DNA from: Bacillus sp. 2205SS5-2
GTDB taxonomy: Bacteria; Bacillota; Bacilli; Bacillales; Bacillaceae_K
Direction of reading: 5' to 3'
Length of the DNA: 62,285 nucleotides
Assembly: GCF_037024155.1 (NCBI RefSeq)
Contig: NZ_JAYKTS010000024.1
Coordinates: forward strand, 1 to 62,285
Within the stretch, counting starts at the first letter, position 1, and each line of letters opens with the position of its first letter. Of the stretch, positions 1-8,747 are shown one piece after another. The notes beneath the pieces are model-generated. The model saw nothing but the letters and a program-made list of their open reading frames with translations, made no database searches and was not told the origin of the DNA. Both the position numbers and the translations under genes were made by a program.

Positions 1-89
1 GGATGAACAGTTTAATGCATCATTAAACCGCTAGACCCCATTTTCATTCATTGCGGTGTCTGACAGGACATGGGGTTTCGTATACATTG
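1..89. repeat. left arm of 89-bp inverted repeat at the window ends
   Basis: The first 89 bases are the reverse complement of 62100-62188 with three mismatches (at 48, 49 and 83). The arm contains small palindromes (TTTAATG-cat-CATTAAA and CCCCAT...ATGGGG) and runs directly into the terminal sequence of a dispersed MITE-like element (CGTATACATTGTTGCT). It is cut by the window start, because the partner at the other end continues for almost 100 bases more. It is a dispersed repeat rather than a gene. Confidence 0.9.
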
Positions 90-252
90 TTGCTCTTGAC
101 ACAAAGAAAAAACAGGCAGTAGGGTTTTTTCGATTGATTTCTTCCTTTTTATGTAGAAATGAAGAATTTTTCATTAGGAAAAGAGCACGAAATCATATAA
201 GTCAAGGGATTCCTTCATATTCGAAAAGCCACAATCTTTGCGAAAACAGCCT
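75..252 (+). repeat. MITE-like element, copy A (ends conserved, interior divergent)
   Basis: The left end reads TTTCGTATACATTGTTGCT and the right end reads AAAAGCCACAATCTTTGCGAAAACAGCC, which is the inverted-repeat pair that defines this family elsewhere in the window. The interior differs from the full copies at 29459 and 32128. It lies just downstream of liaR. Forward orientation is defined by the copy at 32128. Confidence 0.65.
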
Positions 253-299
253 CTCTAAAATATCACTTTTTCAGTGGCCTACATCTAATATGGCTTTTT

Positions 300-941
300 C
301 TATTTTTTAAGCACAATGTGGTTACGATTGGCATAAATGGCGGCTTGTGTTCGATCAGAAACACCTAATTTACTCAAGATATTGCTCACATGCGTTTTTA
401 CTGTTTTAACGCCAATAAATAGCTCTTTTCCTATATCTTGATTCGATAAGCCTTCGCCAAGACAACGTAGTACGTCCATCTCTCTCTCTGTTAAAGCATG
501 ATGTGGTTTCTTATCCGGGCTACGAAACATATTCATCATCTTACTAGCCACCTTTGGTTCGATAACAGCTTCGTCTTTCATTGCTTTATAAATAGCTGCT
601 GTGACCTCTTCCGCACTTGCCGTTTTTAACAAATAGCTAAAAGCTCCGGCTTCTAAAGCTGGAAAAACCTGTTGATCATCATAATAACTTGTCAAAATAA
701 TGATTTTACAAGATGGAAGAAAATTCATAATTTCTTTAGTAGCATCGATACCGGTTCCATTTTCCATTAACAAATCCATCAGGATGACCTCTGGCTTATA
801 TTGTTTGGCAAGATTAACTGCCTCGTGTCCACTTTTTCCTTCACAAACAAATTCAATCCCCTCTTCAGTAAGCAAGTAGGATTTCATTCCTAGACGAACC
901 ATTTCATGATCATCCACAATCATCACTTTTACTTTTTCCAT
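300..941 (-). CDS. liaR: LiaR/VraR-type response regulator
   Basis: A 213-residue NarL/FixJ-class response regulator. The receiver domain (about 1-120) has the acidic pair DD near residue 10, the phospho-acceptor Asp56 in VILMDLLM, the conserved Thr in ILTSYY and the Lys in YLLKT. A LuxR-type helix-turn-helix (about 145-205: LTEREMDVLRCLGEGLSNQDI, then KTVKTHVSNILSKL) follows. It should be phosphorylated by LiaS and activate cell-envelope stress genes. The ATG at 941 overlaps the liaS stop by one base and has GGAG eight bases upstream, so it is preferred over the GTG just before it. It is the last gene of liaF-liaS-liaR. Its targets liaI/liaH are not next to it, unlike B. subtilis. Confidence 0.93.
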   Translation of the reverse strand: MEKVKVMIVDDHEMVRLGMKSYLLTEEGIEFVCEGKSGHEAVNLAKQYKPEVILMDLLMENGTGIDATKEIMNFLPSCKIIILTSYYDDQQVFPALEAGAFSYLLKTASAEEVTAAIYKAMKDEAVIEPKVASKMMNMFRSPDKKPHHALTEREMDVLRCLGEGLSNQDIGKELFIGVKTVKTHVSNILSKLGVSDRTQAAIYANRNHIVLKK

Positions 942-1981
942 CACTTACTCTCCTCATCAAATGGGATTTTCATTTTTATATACGTCCCCTCATTTTCTTT
1001 TGAACGCAATTGAAACAAACCACCAAGCTCCTCGCAGCGCTCTTTCATAGATTGAACACCGTAAGAAGTCATTTTATGCTGATTAACTGAAAACCCTTTC
1101 CCATTATCACTAATATACAAAAGAAGGTGATTTTCTTTTTTTTCTGATAAAATTTGAATTTCCGTAGCATTGGCATGGCGTAGAATATTAGATAAGGCTT
1201 CTTGGACAATTCGAAATAAATGGGCTTCCTTTCCCTTCGATACGCCATCCAGCCCAACTAATTTTTCTACAAAATTAATTGGTGTGCGACCTCTTAATTC
1301 TGAAACCAACTTTTGAATTCCTTGCTCTAACGTTTCTCCCCTTAAATCGATTGGACGTAAATGAAGGAGAAGGGCTCTCATCTCTCCTTGGGCTTTTGAG
1401 GCTATTTCTGCTACTTGTTTGATTTGAGTTTCGGCATGCTCACTTTTTTTTTCTACCGCTTTACAGGCAGCAGCAGATAACATATTGAGAGCAAATAATT
1501 GCTGACTCACTGAATCATGTAAATCACGAGCTAAACGCTGCCGTTCTTCAATAACCGCTGCCTGGTGGGCTTTGTCTAATAGTTGTGATTTTTCATCTGC
1601 TAAGCGTTGAAGAGATTTCACTTGATCTTGCATATAGGAAGCCAGTTCATTTAATTCCTCTGTTAAGATAGGAAACTGACCTCCTCCCTCAGAATTCATT
1701 CTTTCTGAAAATTTGCCACTGCGTAGGATAGAGACAAAGGTTAAAACATCCTGAAAAGAATGTTTTAATGACGTTCCAAATCGAAAGCCTACAATGATAT
1801 TCACAGTGAGTAAAACAAGAAATAAGCAAACAGTTAACCAAAGAGACTCCACAAGCGAAACCATCGGATCTTGAGCTAGATACAAGAATAATTGTAGGAA
1901 AACAAAGAATACCACTGTTCCAAATAAGGCAAGAAATAAATACTGTTTCAGTATCCAAATAAACAAATTTTCAGTTCTCAT
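941..1981 (-). CDS. liaS: LiaS/VraS-type sensor histidine kinase
   Basis: A 346-residue membrane kinase with two TM helices (about 12-35 and 47-67) and almost no extracellular loop, the 'intramembrane-sensing' layout. A HAMP-like linker follows, then a HisKA_3 domain with phospho-His155 in RLARDLHDSVSQQL, and an HATPase domain with an N box near QEALSNILRHA and DNGKGF. It should phosphorylate LiaR in response to cell-wall antibiotics and be held inactive by LiaF. The ATG at 1981 has AGGAGG seven bases upstream; a GTG one codon earlier is too close to it. It lies 11 bases after liaF and is translationally coupled to liaR. Confidence 0.93.
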   Translation of the reverse strand: MRTENLFIWILKQYLFLALFGTVVFFVFLQLFLYLAQDPMVSLVESLWLTVCLFLVLLTVNIIVGFRFGTSLKHSFQDVLTFVSILRSGKFSERMNSEGGGQFPILTEELNELASYMQDQVKSLQRLADEKSQLLDKAHQAAVIEERQRLARDLHDSVSQQLFALNMLSAAACKAVEKKSEHAETQIKQVAEIASKAQGEMRALLLHLRPIDLRGETLEQGIQKLVSELRGRTPINFVEKLVGLDGVSKGKEAHLFRIVQEALSNILRHANATEIQILSEKKENHLLLYISDNGKGFSVNQHKMTSYGVQSMKERCEELGGLFQLRSKENEGTYIKMKIPFDEESK

Positions 1982-1992
1982 CACCTTACCTC

Positions 1993-2811
1993 CTACACTT
2001 TATCCACTCGGATGGATCCGATGTTTAATTGTAATGTCAGTTGAATTTTTTTTACTGCCTCATCATAATTAGGAGAGCGATAATGAATTTTCGGTTTCAC
2101 ATCAGAAGATTTCAAATGCAGTAGTTTAATATCTCCCAGATTTACTTTAGCGAACACTTCTACTCCAATATCTTCTGGGATTAATATTTTGATATCTCCT
2201 ATCCAACTTTTCACTTCAATCGGTGTTTCTCCATCAGGGATATAAGCCTTACCAAAATCAACAAATACATCACCAATAAAATGAGAAAGTGACATCGGTT
2301 CTAATGACCAATTATCTTCATTATATTTCAAATCCCCTATAAAGCCATTGTGGTGATTTTCTCGAATTTTTTTGGATTTCATTTTGTAAATATCCGACGA
2401 TTTTTCATTTGTATCAATCACAATATTTATGTTTTTTTTATGAGGACTATATTGAAAATCATCCTTTTTTTGACTGAAAAATATACCTTTAACAGCAATG
2501 AAAATGATTAATAATGGCCATAATTTGAGCCAATGCGCATAAGAAAATGTCATGAGCTCATACAAATCCAAAAGAAGCAAACCACCGTAAGTACTTAATA
2601 CCATTCCAATGAAGAGTTTAGTAGATGACCGCTGCCTAAATGCATTAAGAAAAAGGTAGACGCCTATGAAGGTGATGAAATATGGAAGTCCCCCCTTAAA
2701 TATTTCTTCTAGTCCAAAAGAAATGACACCAATATTCAATAGTAATAGCACTACTCCTACTACTAATAGTAGAAGTAAAAAAAAACCATGTTTTCTTGAT
2801 TTCTTTTTCAT
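1993..2811 (-). CDS. liaF: LiaF-type negative regulator of LiaS
   Basis: A 272-residue membrane protein with about four N-terminal TM helices (within residues 8-110) and a soluble C-terminal half of the LiaF/DUF2154 type, with repeated beta-strand patterns such as FIGDVFVDFG, SWIGDIKILIPEDIGVEV and NLGDIKLL. In B. subtilis, LiaF keeps the LiaS kinase off without envelope stress. Position directly upstream of liaS and liaR supports the name. A GGGAGG site precedes the ATG. It is the first gene of the operon; no clear LiaR box was identified in the 120 bases upstream. Confidence 0.9.
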   Translation of the reverse strand: MKKKSRKHGFFLLLLLVVGVVLLLLNIGVISFGLEEIFKGGLPYFITFIGVYLFLNAFRQRSSTKLFIGMVLSTYGGLLLLDLYELMTFSYAHWLKLWPLLIIFIAVKGIFFSQKKDDFQYSPHKKNINIVIDTNEKSSDIYKMKSKKIRENHHNGFIGDLKYNEDNWSLEPMSLSHFIGDVFVDFGKAYIPDGETPIEVKSWIGDIKILIPEDIGVEVFAKVNLGDIKLLHLKSSDVKPKIHYRSPNYDEAVKKIQLTLQLNIGSIRVDKV

Positions 2812-3036
2812 AATATCCTCCCACTTTCACTTTTCGCTACTTAAAAGGTTATACCTTTATTTTATTATAGTTTACTAATCTCTCATGGAAGAGAATCATT
2901 GGGTTGATTTTCTCTCCGTCTTGAGACTGAAATGAGAAAAATCACGTTCAAATCCTTGTTTAATTGCATTCAGGCTGAATTTCCTCTAGAATTATCAATA
3001 CACATGCAATTTTTTCCGTTAGCAAGGAGTGGAATT

Positions 3037-4302
3037 TTGTTTTTATCCATCATAAAGCCATTACTAGTAAATTATACAATTATTTTTTCGTTGGCGATAA
3101 ATATGAATCTTATCCTTCCATTTAAAGATCGTCAGTCCCCAAGTTCTAATATCAATTTTTTCTATGGAATAAGCTTTGGATTTACAGCCATTCTGTGCAT
3201 GGTAAATCCAATCGAATCATTAGGTGAGACAAATTTCGACTTGCGCATGGTGTTAATAATAGTTTCCACTCTCTATTTTGGGTGGGCGGTTGGAGCTATC
3301 ACTACAATTGTCGTCTCAATTGGCCGATATTTAATTGGCGGTGAATTTTTTCTTGTCGGAATTATGATTAACTTAATCGCGTTTTTCCTAGCCATACTCT
3401 TTCGAAAAAGCTTTATGAAGAGCGAAAAGAAATTCCAATATTGTATCGTTCTCTTCATTCCATACGTCATCATGACTACGCTTATCTTAAAAGCTACTAT
3501 TGACTTTCTTGATAACGCCTTTTATTTTGTTTATAACTTTCTTTTTCTTCTCACTTTTGTAGCACTTGTCTATTTAATAGAGAAGTTACTGCAAGGAAAC
3601 AAGCAAATTGATGAGGCCGCTTATTTTGAAAGATTGCAAACGGTTGGGCATATGGCTGCAGCCTTTGCTCACGAATTACGAAATCCACTCACTACAGTGC
3701 GAGGCTTTATTCAGCATTTAAGCGAAGCGGACAATCATCAGAAATTACCTGAATTTTCACCGCTGATTTTAGAAGAACTAGATCGAACTAACCGGATCGT
3801 TACAGACTATCTTTCCTTAGCGAAGCCTGGACAAATGAAGCATGAACTATTTCATGTTCAACTTGCTACCTTTGAAACCATTCAGCTATTAAAACCTGTT
3901 GCAAACCTACATAATGTTTCTTTACAATATCAAGATTCAAATGAAGATTTCATTTTAGGGGATAAGCATTATTTCAAACAATGCCTTCTTAATATCCTAA
4001 ACAATGCAATGGAAGCGATAGAAGACCAAGGTAAGGTGACTGTTGAAACGAGGGCTGACAAATCACTAGACATGCTTACCATTACAGTAACGGATAATGG
4101 CGTAGGGATGAGTGCTAATGAACTTGAAAAAATAGGTCTTCCTTACTACACAACTAAAACGAAAGGCACTGGCATTGGCTCGATGGTCGTGAATAAAATC
4201 ATACGAGACATGAATGGGTCGGTCCATTATTATAGTGAAAAAGATAAATGGACTCGTGTAGAGCTAACCCTTCCCCTTTCAAAAGAAAAGCCATTACAGT
4301 AA
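3037..4302 (+). CDS. 5TM-type sensor histidine kinase (KinB-like)
   Basis: A membrane histidine kinase, 421 residues from the TTG at 3037. I choose this start because AAGGAG lies seven bases before it and it begins right at the first membrane helix (LFLSIIKPLLVNYTII); upstream ATGs at 2932 and 3004 lack a ribosome site and would add a polar tail. About five or six TM helices (1-185) resemble the 5TM-5TMR_LYT module. They are followed by a HisKA domain with His212 in AFAHELRNPLTTVRGF and an HATPase with N box NILNNAMEAI, DNGVGM and TKTKGTGIG. The kinase core is of the sporulation-phosphorelay type (KinB and relatives). No response regulator adjoins it, as usual for such kinases. Its signal is unknown. 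Confidence 0.85.
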   Translation: MFLSIIKPLLVNYTIIFSLAINMNLILPFKDRQSPSSNINFFYGISFGFTAILCMVNPIESLGETNFDLRMVLIIVSTLYFGWAVGAITTIVVSIGRYLIGGEFFLVGIMINLIAFFLAILFRKSFMKSEKKFQYCIVLFIPYVIMTTLILKATIDFLDNAFYFVYNFLFLLTFVALVYLIEKLLQGNKQIDEAAYFERLQTVGHMAAAFAHELRNPLTTVRGFIQHLSEADNHQKLPEFSPLILEELDRTNRIVTDYLSLAKPGQMKHELFHVQLATFETIQLLKPVANLHNVSLQYQDSNEDFILGDKHYFKQCLLNILNNAMEAIEDQGKVTVETRADKSLDMLTITVTDNGVGMSANELEKIGLPYYTTKTKGTGIGSMVVNKIIRDMNGSVHYYSEKDKWTRVELTLPLSKEKPLQ

Positions 4303-4355
4303 TTAGAAACTCCCTCTCCCAAAAGAGGATGGGCCAAAAGTATTTTAACCAAAGG

Positions 4356-4420
4356 AAAACCCGAACTATCATGCGAATTTCTAATTTAGAATTTCGCATG
4401 ATAGTTTGGGTTTTTTATTT
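4356..4420 (+). terminator. long hairpin terminator after the kinase gene
   Basis: A stem of about 20 base pairs (AACCCGAACTATCATGCGAA pairing with the copy ending GGGTT) is followed by TTTTTTATTT. It is unusually long for an intrinsic terminator. It ends the + strand transcript of the sensor kinase. Confidence 0.85.
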
Positions 4421-4728
4421 ATACCGCTTAATTAAATTTAAAATTATTCGGCTTAAAACTAGTCAATTTAGTTATGCCCCAGCCTCATTTTTGACCAACA
4501 TTATTTTATTAGCATATTATCTTAAAAGGATATCCACCTACCTTTTGCTGTATACTCCTTAGTAAGTCTCCCTAGATTCAATCCATTAATTATCTATCAC
4601 AAATAATGGATCCCCCTTCCCCGCTCGCATTCATATCATTTTATGACTGAAATTGCTCTATAAATTACCAAACTATAATGTTATACTATTCTAAATTTTA
4701 CATCCATTAATCATTGGAGGACGATAAA

Positions 4729-5895
4729 TTGAAAAAATTGTTTACTTTACTAGATTGTCGATACGAAGAAATGGTGCAAATCCGCCGACACTTGCACCAA
4801 CACCCGGAACTGTCGTTTAAGGAAGACCAGACTGCTGCTTATATTGCGAATTTCTATCAAAAACTGGGTATACCTTTTCAAAAGAACGTAGGGGGAAACG
4901 GTCTAGTTGCAAGAGTGTCAACTGGTAGACCAGGAAGAACAGTCGCTTTACGTGCTGATTTTGATGCATTACCTATTCAAGACCAGAAAGATGTTCCCTA
5001 TAAATCAACGGTTCCAGGAGTCATGCACGCGTGTGGGCATGATGGACACACAGCGACTCTTTTGGTATTAGCAAAAAGCATTCATGATCTAAAGGATGAA
5101 TTGTTTGGCGACTATGTGTTCATCCATCAACATGCTGAAGAGTATGCGCCAGGCGGAGCTAAGGCCATGATTGAAGATGGTTGTTTAGACGGAGTGGATG
5201 CTATTTTTGGAACTCATTTATGGGCGACCGAGCCACTCCATTCAATCCTCTACCGATCCGGACCTATAATGGCCGCCGCTGATCGTTTTGAAATCAAAAT
5301 TAAGGGATCAGGTGGTCATGGAGCACAGCCACATAAAACAAAAGATAGTTTACTTGTTGCTTCTCAACTTGTCGTACATCTTCAACAGATAGTCTCCCGA
5401 AGAGTTGATCCAATCGATGCAGCTGTGTTAAGTGTAGGGTCCTTCGTGGCCGATCATGCCTTTAATGTAATAGGGGATGACTGTAAACTAACTGGTACAG
5501 TGAGAACGTTCAAAAAAGAAACTCAAAAACTAATAATGGAAGAAATGGAAAGAATGATTAACGGTATCTGCAGTGCCTCTGGATGCGATTTTGAGTTTTC
5601 ATATGAAAGTGGATATCCGACAGTCATCAACACGGAATCAGAGACACATCATTTGTCTTCTAATGCTGCAAAAATCAAAGATGTCCGATCCCTTGCCGAA
5701 GTGGAACCTCAAATGGGTGGAGAGGACTTTGCCTATTATCTTCAGCATGTACCAGGTTCATTTTTCTTTACAGGAGCAAAACCAGACGACGTGGAGATTG
5801 CATTCCCTCATCATCATCCCCAATTTGATATTAATGAGAAAGCGATGTTAATTGCTGCAAAGGTCCTTGGATTAGCAGCAGTAGATTACCAATAA
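4729..5895 (+). CDS. yhaA: M20-family amidohydrolase (YhaA-like)
   Basis: A 388-residue zinc peptidase/amidohydrolase of the M20D (N-acyl-amino-acid/hippurate hydrolase) type. Metal-ligand motifs are MHACGHDGHT near residue 100 and HQHAEE near 135; the dimerisation domain contains GSGGHGAQPH, and a C-terminal metal-site motif is MGGEDFAYY. These enzymes deacylate N-acyl amino acids in the cytoplasm; the substrate is not predictable. The TTG at 4729 has GGAGG eight bases upstream and is preferred to a TTG that overlaps the Shine-Dalgarno. Position near ecsABC matches yhaA of B. subtilis. The gene shares a bidirectional terminator with the converging HAD gene. Confidence 0.85.
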   Translation: MKKLFTLLDCRYEEMVQIRRHLHQHPELSFKEDQTAAYIANFYQKLGIPFQKNVGGNGLVARVSTGRPGRTVALRADFDALPIQDQKDVPYKSTVPGVMHACGHDGHTATLLVLAKSIHDLKDELFGDYVFIHQHAEEYAPGGAKAMIEDGCLDGVDAIFGTHLWATEPLHSILYRSGPIMAAADRFEIKIKGSGGHGAQPHKTKDSLLVASQLVVHLQQIVSRRVDPIDAAVLSVGSFVADHAFNVIGDDCKLTGTVRTFKKETQKLIMEEMERMINGICSASGCDFEFSYESGYPTVINTESETHHLSSNAAKIKDVRSLAEVEPQMGGEDFAYYLQHVPGSFFFTGAKPDDVEIAFPHHHPQFDINEKAMLIAAKVLGLAAVDYQ

Positions 5896-5909
5896 GATAC
5901 ATTCAGCGG

Positions 5910-5932
5910 GCTCTAATTTTTAGAGCTTTTTT
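5910..5932. terminator. bidirectional terminator between yhaA and the HAD gene
   Basis: GCTCTAA-ttt-TTAGAGC followed by TTTTTTTT lies between converging genes. The stem sits at the 3' end of the HAD gene, so its last codons form part of the hairpin. Confidence 0.75.
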
Positions 5933-6584
5933 TTGCGTAAACCAATTCGAGAACATCGTTTAATGAAACATCTTTCATAGACTGGATGAGGTGAGTGTGT
6001 CCTCTAAATGCTAATTCTCTTGTCACGTTATTTGGGACAACAACACAAGATAAATTCGCTTTAACCGCCGCGTTTAATCCATTGAGTGAATCCTCAAAGA
6101 CCATGATTTGCTCCGGTTGTACCTTGAGAGCTTCTATTGCTTGTAAATATAACTCTGGGTCCGGCTTCACTTTTTTGACATCATCTTTTGTTTTGATAAC
6201 CTCAAAATAGTGACGAATATGAAACCTTTCGAGAAATCCCTCGACCCAGCTTTTGCTTGAACTTGAAGCTAATGCAATTCTTAACCCGCTTCTCTTCGCA
6301 CTTTCAAGATATTCTTGAACTCCTTCTCTTAGGGTTAGCTCTTCCATTCTTCGGAAATATAATTGTTCTGTTCTCTCTTTAATCGACTCTCGATTTAGAA
6401 TTTTCCCTGATTTTTTTTGAAGAGATTCAAACAAGATATCGTCAGTAGTTCCTATGCATGTTGCAAATTCACTCAAGCTTAGATCGACCTGATAATCTCT
6501 TAATACTTCTACAAATACGTCAAACCAAACCGATTCAGTGTCTACTATTAGCCCATCAAAATCGAAAATAATCGCTTTAATCAT
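5913..6584 (-). CDS. HAD-superfamily phosphatase (beta-phosphoglucomutase-like subgroup)
   Basis: A 223-residue HAD hydrolase with class I cap. Motif I is FDFDGLIVDTES with nucleophile and acid Asp, motif II is ALASSSS, the motif III Lys lies in KKVKPDPELY, and motif IV is VFEDSLNG. It is closest in look to YhcW/beta-phosphoglucomutase-like phosphatases acting on small phosphorylated metabolites; the substrate is not assignable. The ATG at 6584 has AGAGG nine bases upstream; an ATG three codons earlier touches the Shine-Dalgarno. It converges on yhaA and is followed on the other side by a repeat remnant. Confidence 0.85.
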   Translation of the reverse strand: MIKAIIFDFDGLIVDTESVWFDVFVEVLRDYQVDLSLSEFATCIGTTDDILFESLQKKSGKILNRESIKERTEQLYFRRMEELTLREGVQEYLESAKRSGLRIALASSSSKSWVEGFLERFHIRHYFEVIKTKDDVKKVKPDPELYLQAIEALKVQPEQIMVFEDSLNGLNAAVKANLSCVVVPNNVTRELAFRGHTHLIQSMKDVSLNDVLELVYAKKSSKN

Positions 6585-6620
6585 GGATATCATCCTCTTT
6601 AATCTAGCTTCTCTATTGAG

Positions 6621-6660
6621 AGCCTATTTTTGCAAAGATTGTTGCTTTTTGAACTAATCG
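6621..6660 (-). repeat. MITE-like element, end remnant B
   Basis: AGCCTATTTTTGCAAAGATTGTTGCTTTTT matches one terminal repeat of the dispersed family. The rest of the element is not recognisable up to the ecsC end, so this is a decayed or truncated copy. Nothing else is seen in the 200-bp gap. Confidence 0.55.
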
Positions 6661-6795
6661 ATAAATTTTGATATGACTTCATTTCACAGCATTTTCTCTG
6701 AACGAAATTACTGAAAAAATGATAGTTTGTTTTGGACAATAAATTAATTAGAAAAAAGGTATGTGAAAAGTCCCATTATCATAGGCACTTTAAAA

Positions 6796-7515
6796 TTAGC
6801 CAGTCTCTAAAAAATATCGTATCCGAAAGGCGTGTATAGCTGTTTCTCCTAGATGATCTAATAATTGATAATTTGCAATAGCACCTACAACGGCACCAAA
6901 ACCGGGTAGCATCTGGAACATTTTAACAAGATCAATGTGATCCCGGTATTCTTGTTGCAATACTTGCCAATCCATGGAAATTAGCTCTGCTTTTTTCTCT
7001 TCCCATCCCTCTATTTGCCTTAAGGTTTCCAAACGATGTTCACCGTTTGAAAACGCTAATTGAAATACGAACAACAAAAACAAACGTTCTTCATAACTCT
7101 TAAAGGAATAGCCATATATTGCACTCACATGAAATAAGTATTTCATTTTAATGGCCAATAATAGCGGAAAATCCGCTAAACCTAAAAGAATACCTCCGGC
7201 ACCAGTTCCAGCTCCTTCTAAGGCGGCTGTTTTTTGATATTTTTGTAAAGCCGATAACATCCTTCTTTCTTTCCCTTCAAGGGACATCGGAATGCTTTCA
7301 AGTGACTTCGTTGTGTATTCAGATCCAAATAATGTGACTTCAATCATTTTCTTTATACTTTCCGTTACCATGTCCTGCGCTTTTTCTGGAATCACTTTAT
7401 GCATGGAAGATTGAACTTGTTTTGTATAGCGAGAAATCATTCCTGGTTTTTTCGTTATCCGCTTCTTCCAAGCATCGGTCTCCAATTTCGCCTTTTCTTC
7501 AAAATAAGTTTGCAT
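6796..7515 (-). CDS. ecsC: EcsC-family protein
   Basis: A 239-residue EcsC-family protein. The start chosen is the ATG at 7515, with AAAGGG upstream and 11 bases after ecsB; a longer reading would overlap ecsB. The middle contains a Gly/Ala-rich hydrophobic segment (EGAGTGAGGILLGLADFPLLL, about residues 100-120) and a second near the C-terminus (LPGFGAVVGAIANYQLL), the hallmark of this family. EcsC is the third gene of ecsABC in B. subtilis; it is not needed for the known transporter phenotypes and its biochemistry is unclear. It is probably membrane-associated. Confidence 0.88.
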   Translation of the reverse strand: MQTYFEEKAKLETDAWKKRITKKPGMISRYTKQVQSSMHKVIPEKAQDMVTESIKKMIEVTLFGSEYTTKSLESIPMSLEGKERRMLSALQKYQKTAALEGAGTGAGGILLGLADFPLLLAIKMKYLFHVSAIYGYSFKSYEERLFLLFVFQLAFSNGEHRLETLRQIEGWEEKKAELISMDWQVLQQEYRDHIDLVKMFQMLPGFGAVVGAIANYQLLDHLGETAIHAFRIRYFLETG

Positions 7516-7526
7516 AATTCCCTTTC

Positions 7527-8747
7527 TTAATCTTGAATTTTTTTCATTCGTTTCGGAATATAAACCGATATCATGACCACGACAACTACTAGATTGATGA
7601 TAAGCACCATAATGCTGTGCTGCCATTGTCCCATTAGTGCGGGAATAACTGAAAACAAAATCGCTTGACCAACTAATAGTTTTTGCACAAGAGCTAAAAA
7701 AGCTTCTCTCTTTGCTCCCTTAGACAACGGATATAAGGTTAACCAAATAACATAGTTGTGTTTTTTTAGTAAAGGTATAAGCTGGAATCCAGTTAAATAA
7801 AGAAAAAGAACACTAATAAACACTTGAAAATAAATCCAGTCATTAACGTACAATAACAGCATAGACAGAAGGGTTAACCTTATATATAGACCAAAATATT
7901 CGCTACTTCGGAGAAATGTTCTGGTATACAAAAACGGATAAGACGATTCTTGTGTAAAGGTTTCTTTCTTCAAGAATGGATCTAACCATTTTCTTCTGTG
8001 AACTTGTCCTTTTAACTTTGGTACATCTGTAAACAGGTTTGCCAGGCGATAAAATCGTAATAACCTAGAGGCTTCCATATTAATTAAGCGCTCCCACTTT
8101 AAGGTTCTTCCCTTGGAGGCTAGGTAAAAATAGAGACCGTATGTAATGAATATAATGCCTGTTGCCAGAATAAAAAAAGTACCTGATTTCACAAAAATAA
8201 AGAACAATAAAATAATATTCAACATTGTCCTAATCAAATTATCCATCCAGATAATTTCGGTTTCTTGGAACTTCAACACATTCCACTTAATGAAGAGATT
8301 CCATCCTTTTATGACTAAAAAGATAAGTAAAATTGTAAAGAAAGTTGAGAATGAACCGTTTGTTACTTGAACATACATCGGCATAAATCCAGCTAGTACG
8401 AGTAACGGAATGTAAGCTTGAAAGAGAAAAGAAATCAGTATGCTTTTTCGGAAATATCCTTTCATTCTTCCTTCGATTGGCAGTAAGTATACCGAATCTG
8501 CCTCTTCTAAAAACGTATAAATTGGGGTGAATACTAAAAGACCACCTAAAACAACGGCCATGATTATTTCAGCAGGAAAAGTATGATCTAGAGTAGCAAC
8601 CCATTCATTATATGTGTATGCCCCTCCTCCAAGAGCGAAGATGAGGACAAAAAGCAAATGGTCATTTAACATATAACGCAAATATTTTTGGAGTTCTCGA
8701 TTATATTGAGTGACTCTTTGTTTCCATATGGATTCTATTGACTTCAT
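7527..8747 (-). CDS. ecsB: EcsB ABC transporter membrane subunit
   Basis: A 406-residue membrane protein with about ten hydrophobic helices spread along its length (for example LLFVLIFALGGGAYTY, IIMAVVLGGLLVFTPIYTF and LINLVVVVVMISVYI). It overlaps ecsA by four bases (ATGA), so the two are translationally coupled. With EcsA it forms an ABC transporter that in B. subtilis affects secretion, competence and intramembrane proteolysis by RasP. The transported substrate is not known. Length matches B. subtilis EcsB closely. Confidence 0.92.
   Translation of the reverse strand: MKSIESIWKQRVTQYNRELQKYLRYMLNDHLLFVLIFALGGGAYTYNEWVATLDHTFPAEIIMAVVLGGLLVFTPIYTFLEEADSVYLLPIEGRMKGYFRKSILISFLFQAYIPLLVLAGFMPMYVQVTNGSFSTFFTILLIFLVIKGWNLFIKWNVLKFQETEIIWMDNLIRTMLNIILLFFIFVKSGTFFILATGIIFITYGLYFYLASKGRTLKWERLINMEASRLLRFYRLANLFTDVPKLKGQVHRRKWLDPFLKKETFTQESSYPFLYTRTFLRSSEYFGLYIRLTLLSMLLLYVNDWIYFQVFISVLFLYLTGFQLIPLLKKHNYVIWLTLYPLSKGAKREAFLALVQKLLVGQAILFSVIPALMGQWQHSIMVLIINLVVVVVMISVYIPKRMKKIQD

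Noticed and set aside
2932-3036. N-terminal extension of the five-TM kinase
   Set aside because: No ribosome site at the upstream ATGs, whereas AAGGAG precedes the TTG at 3037 at the start of the first membrane helix.
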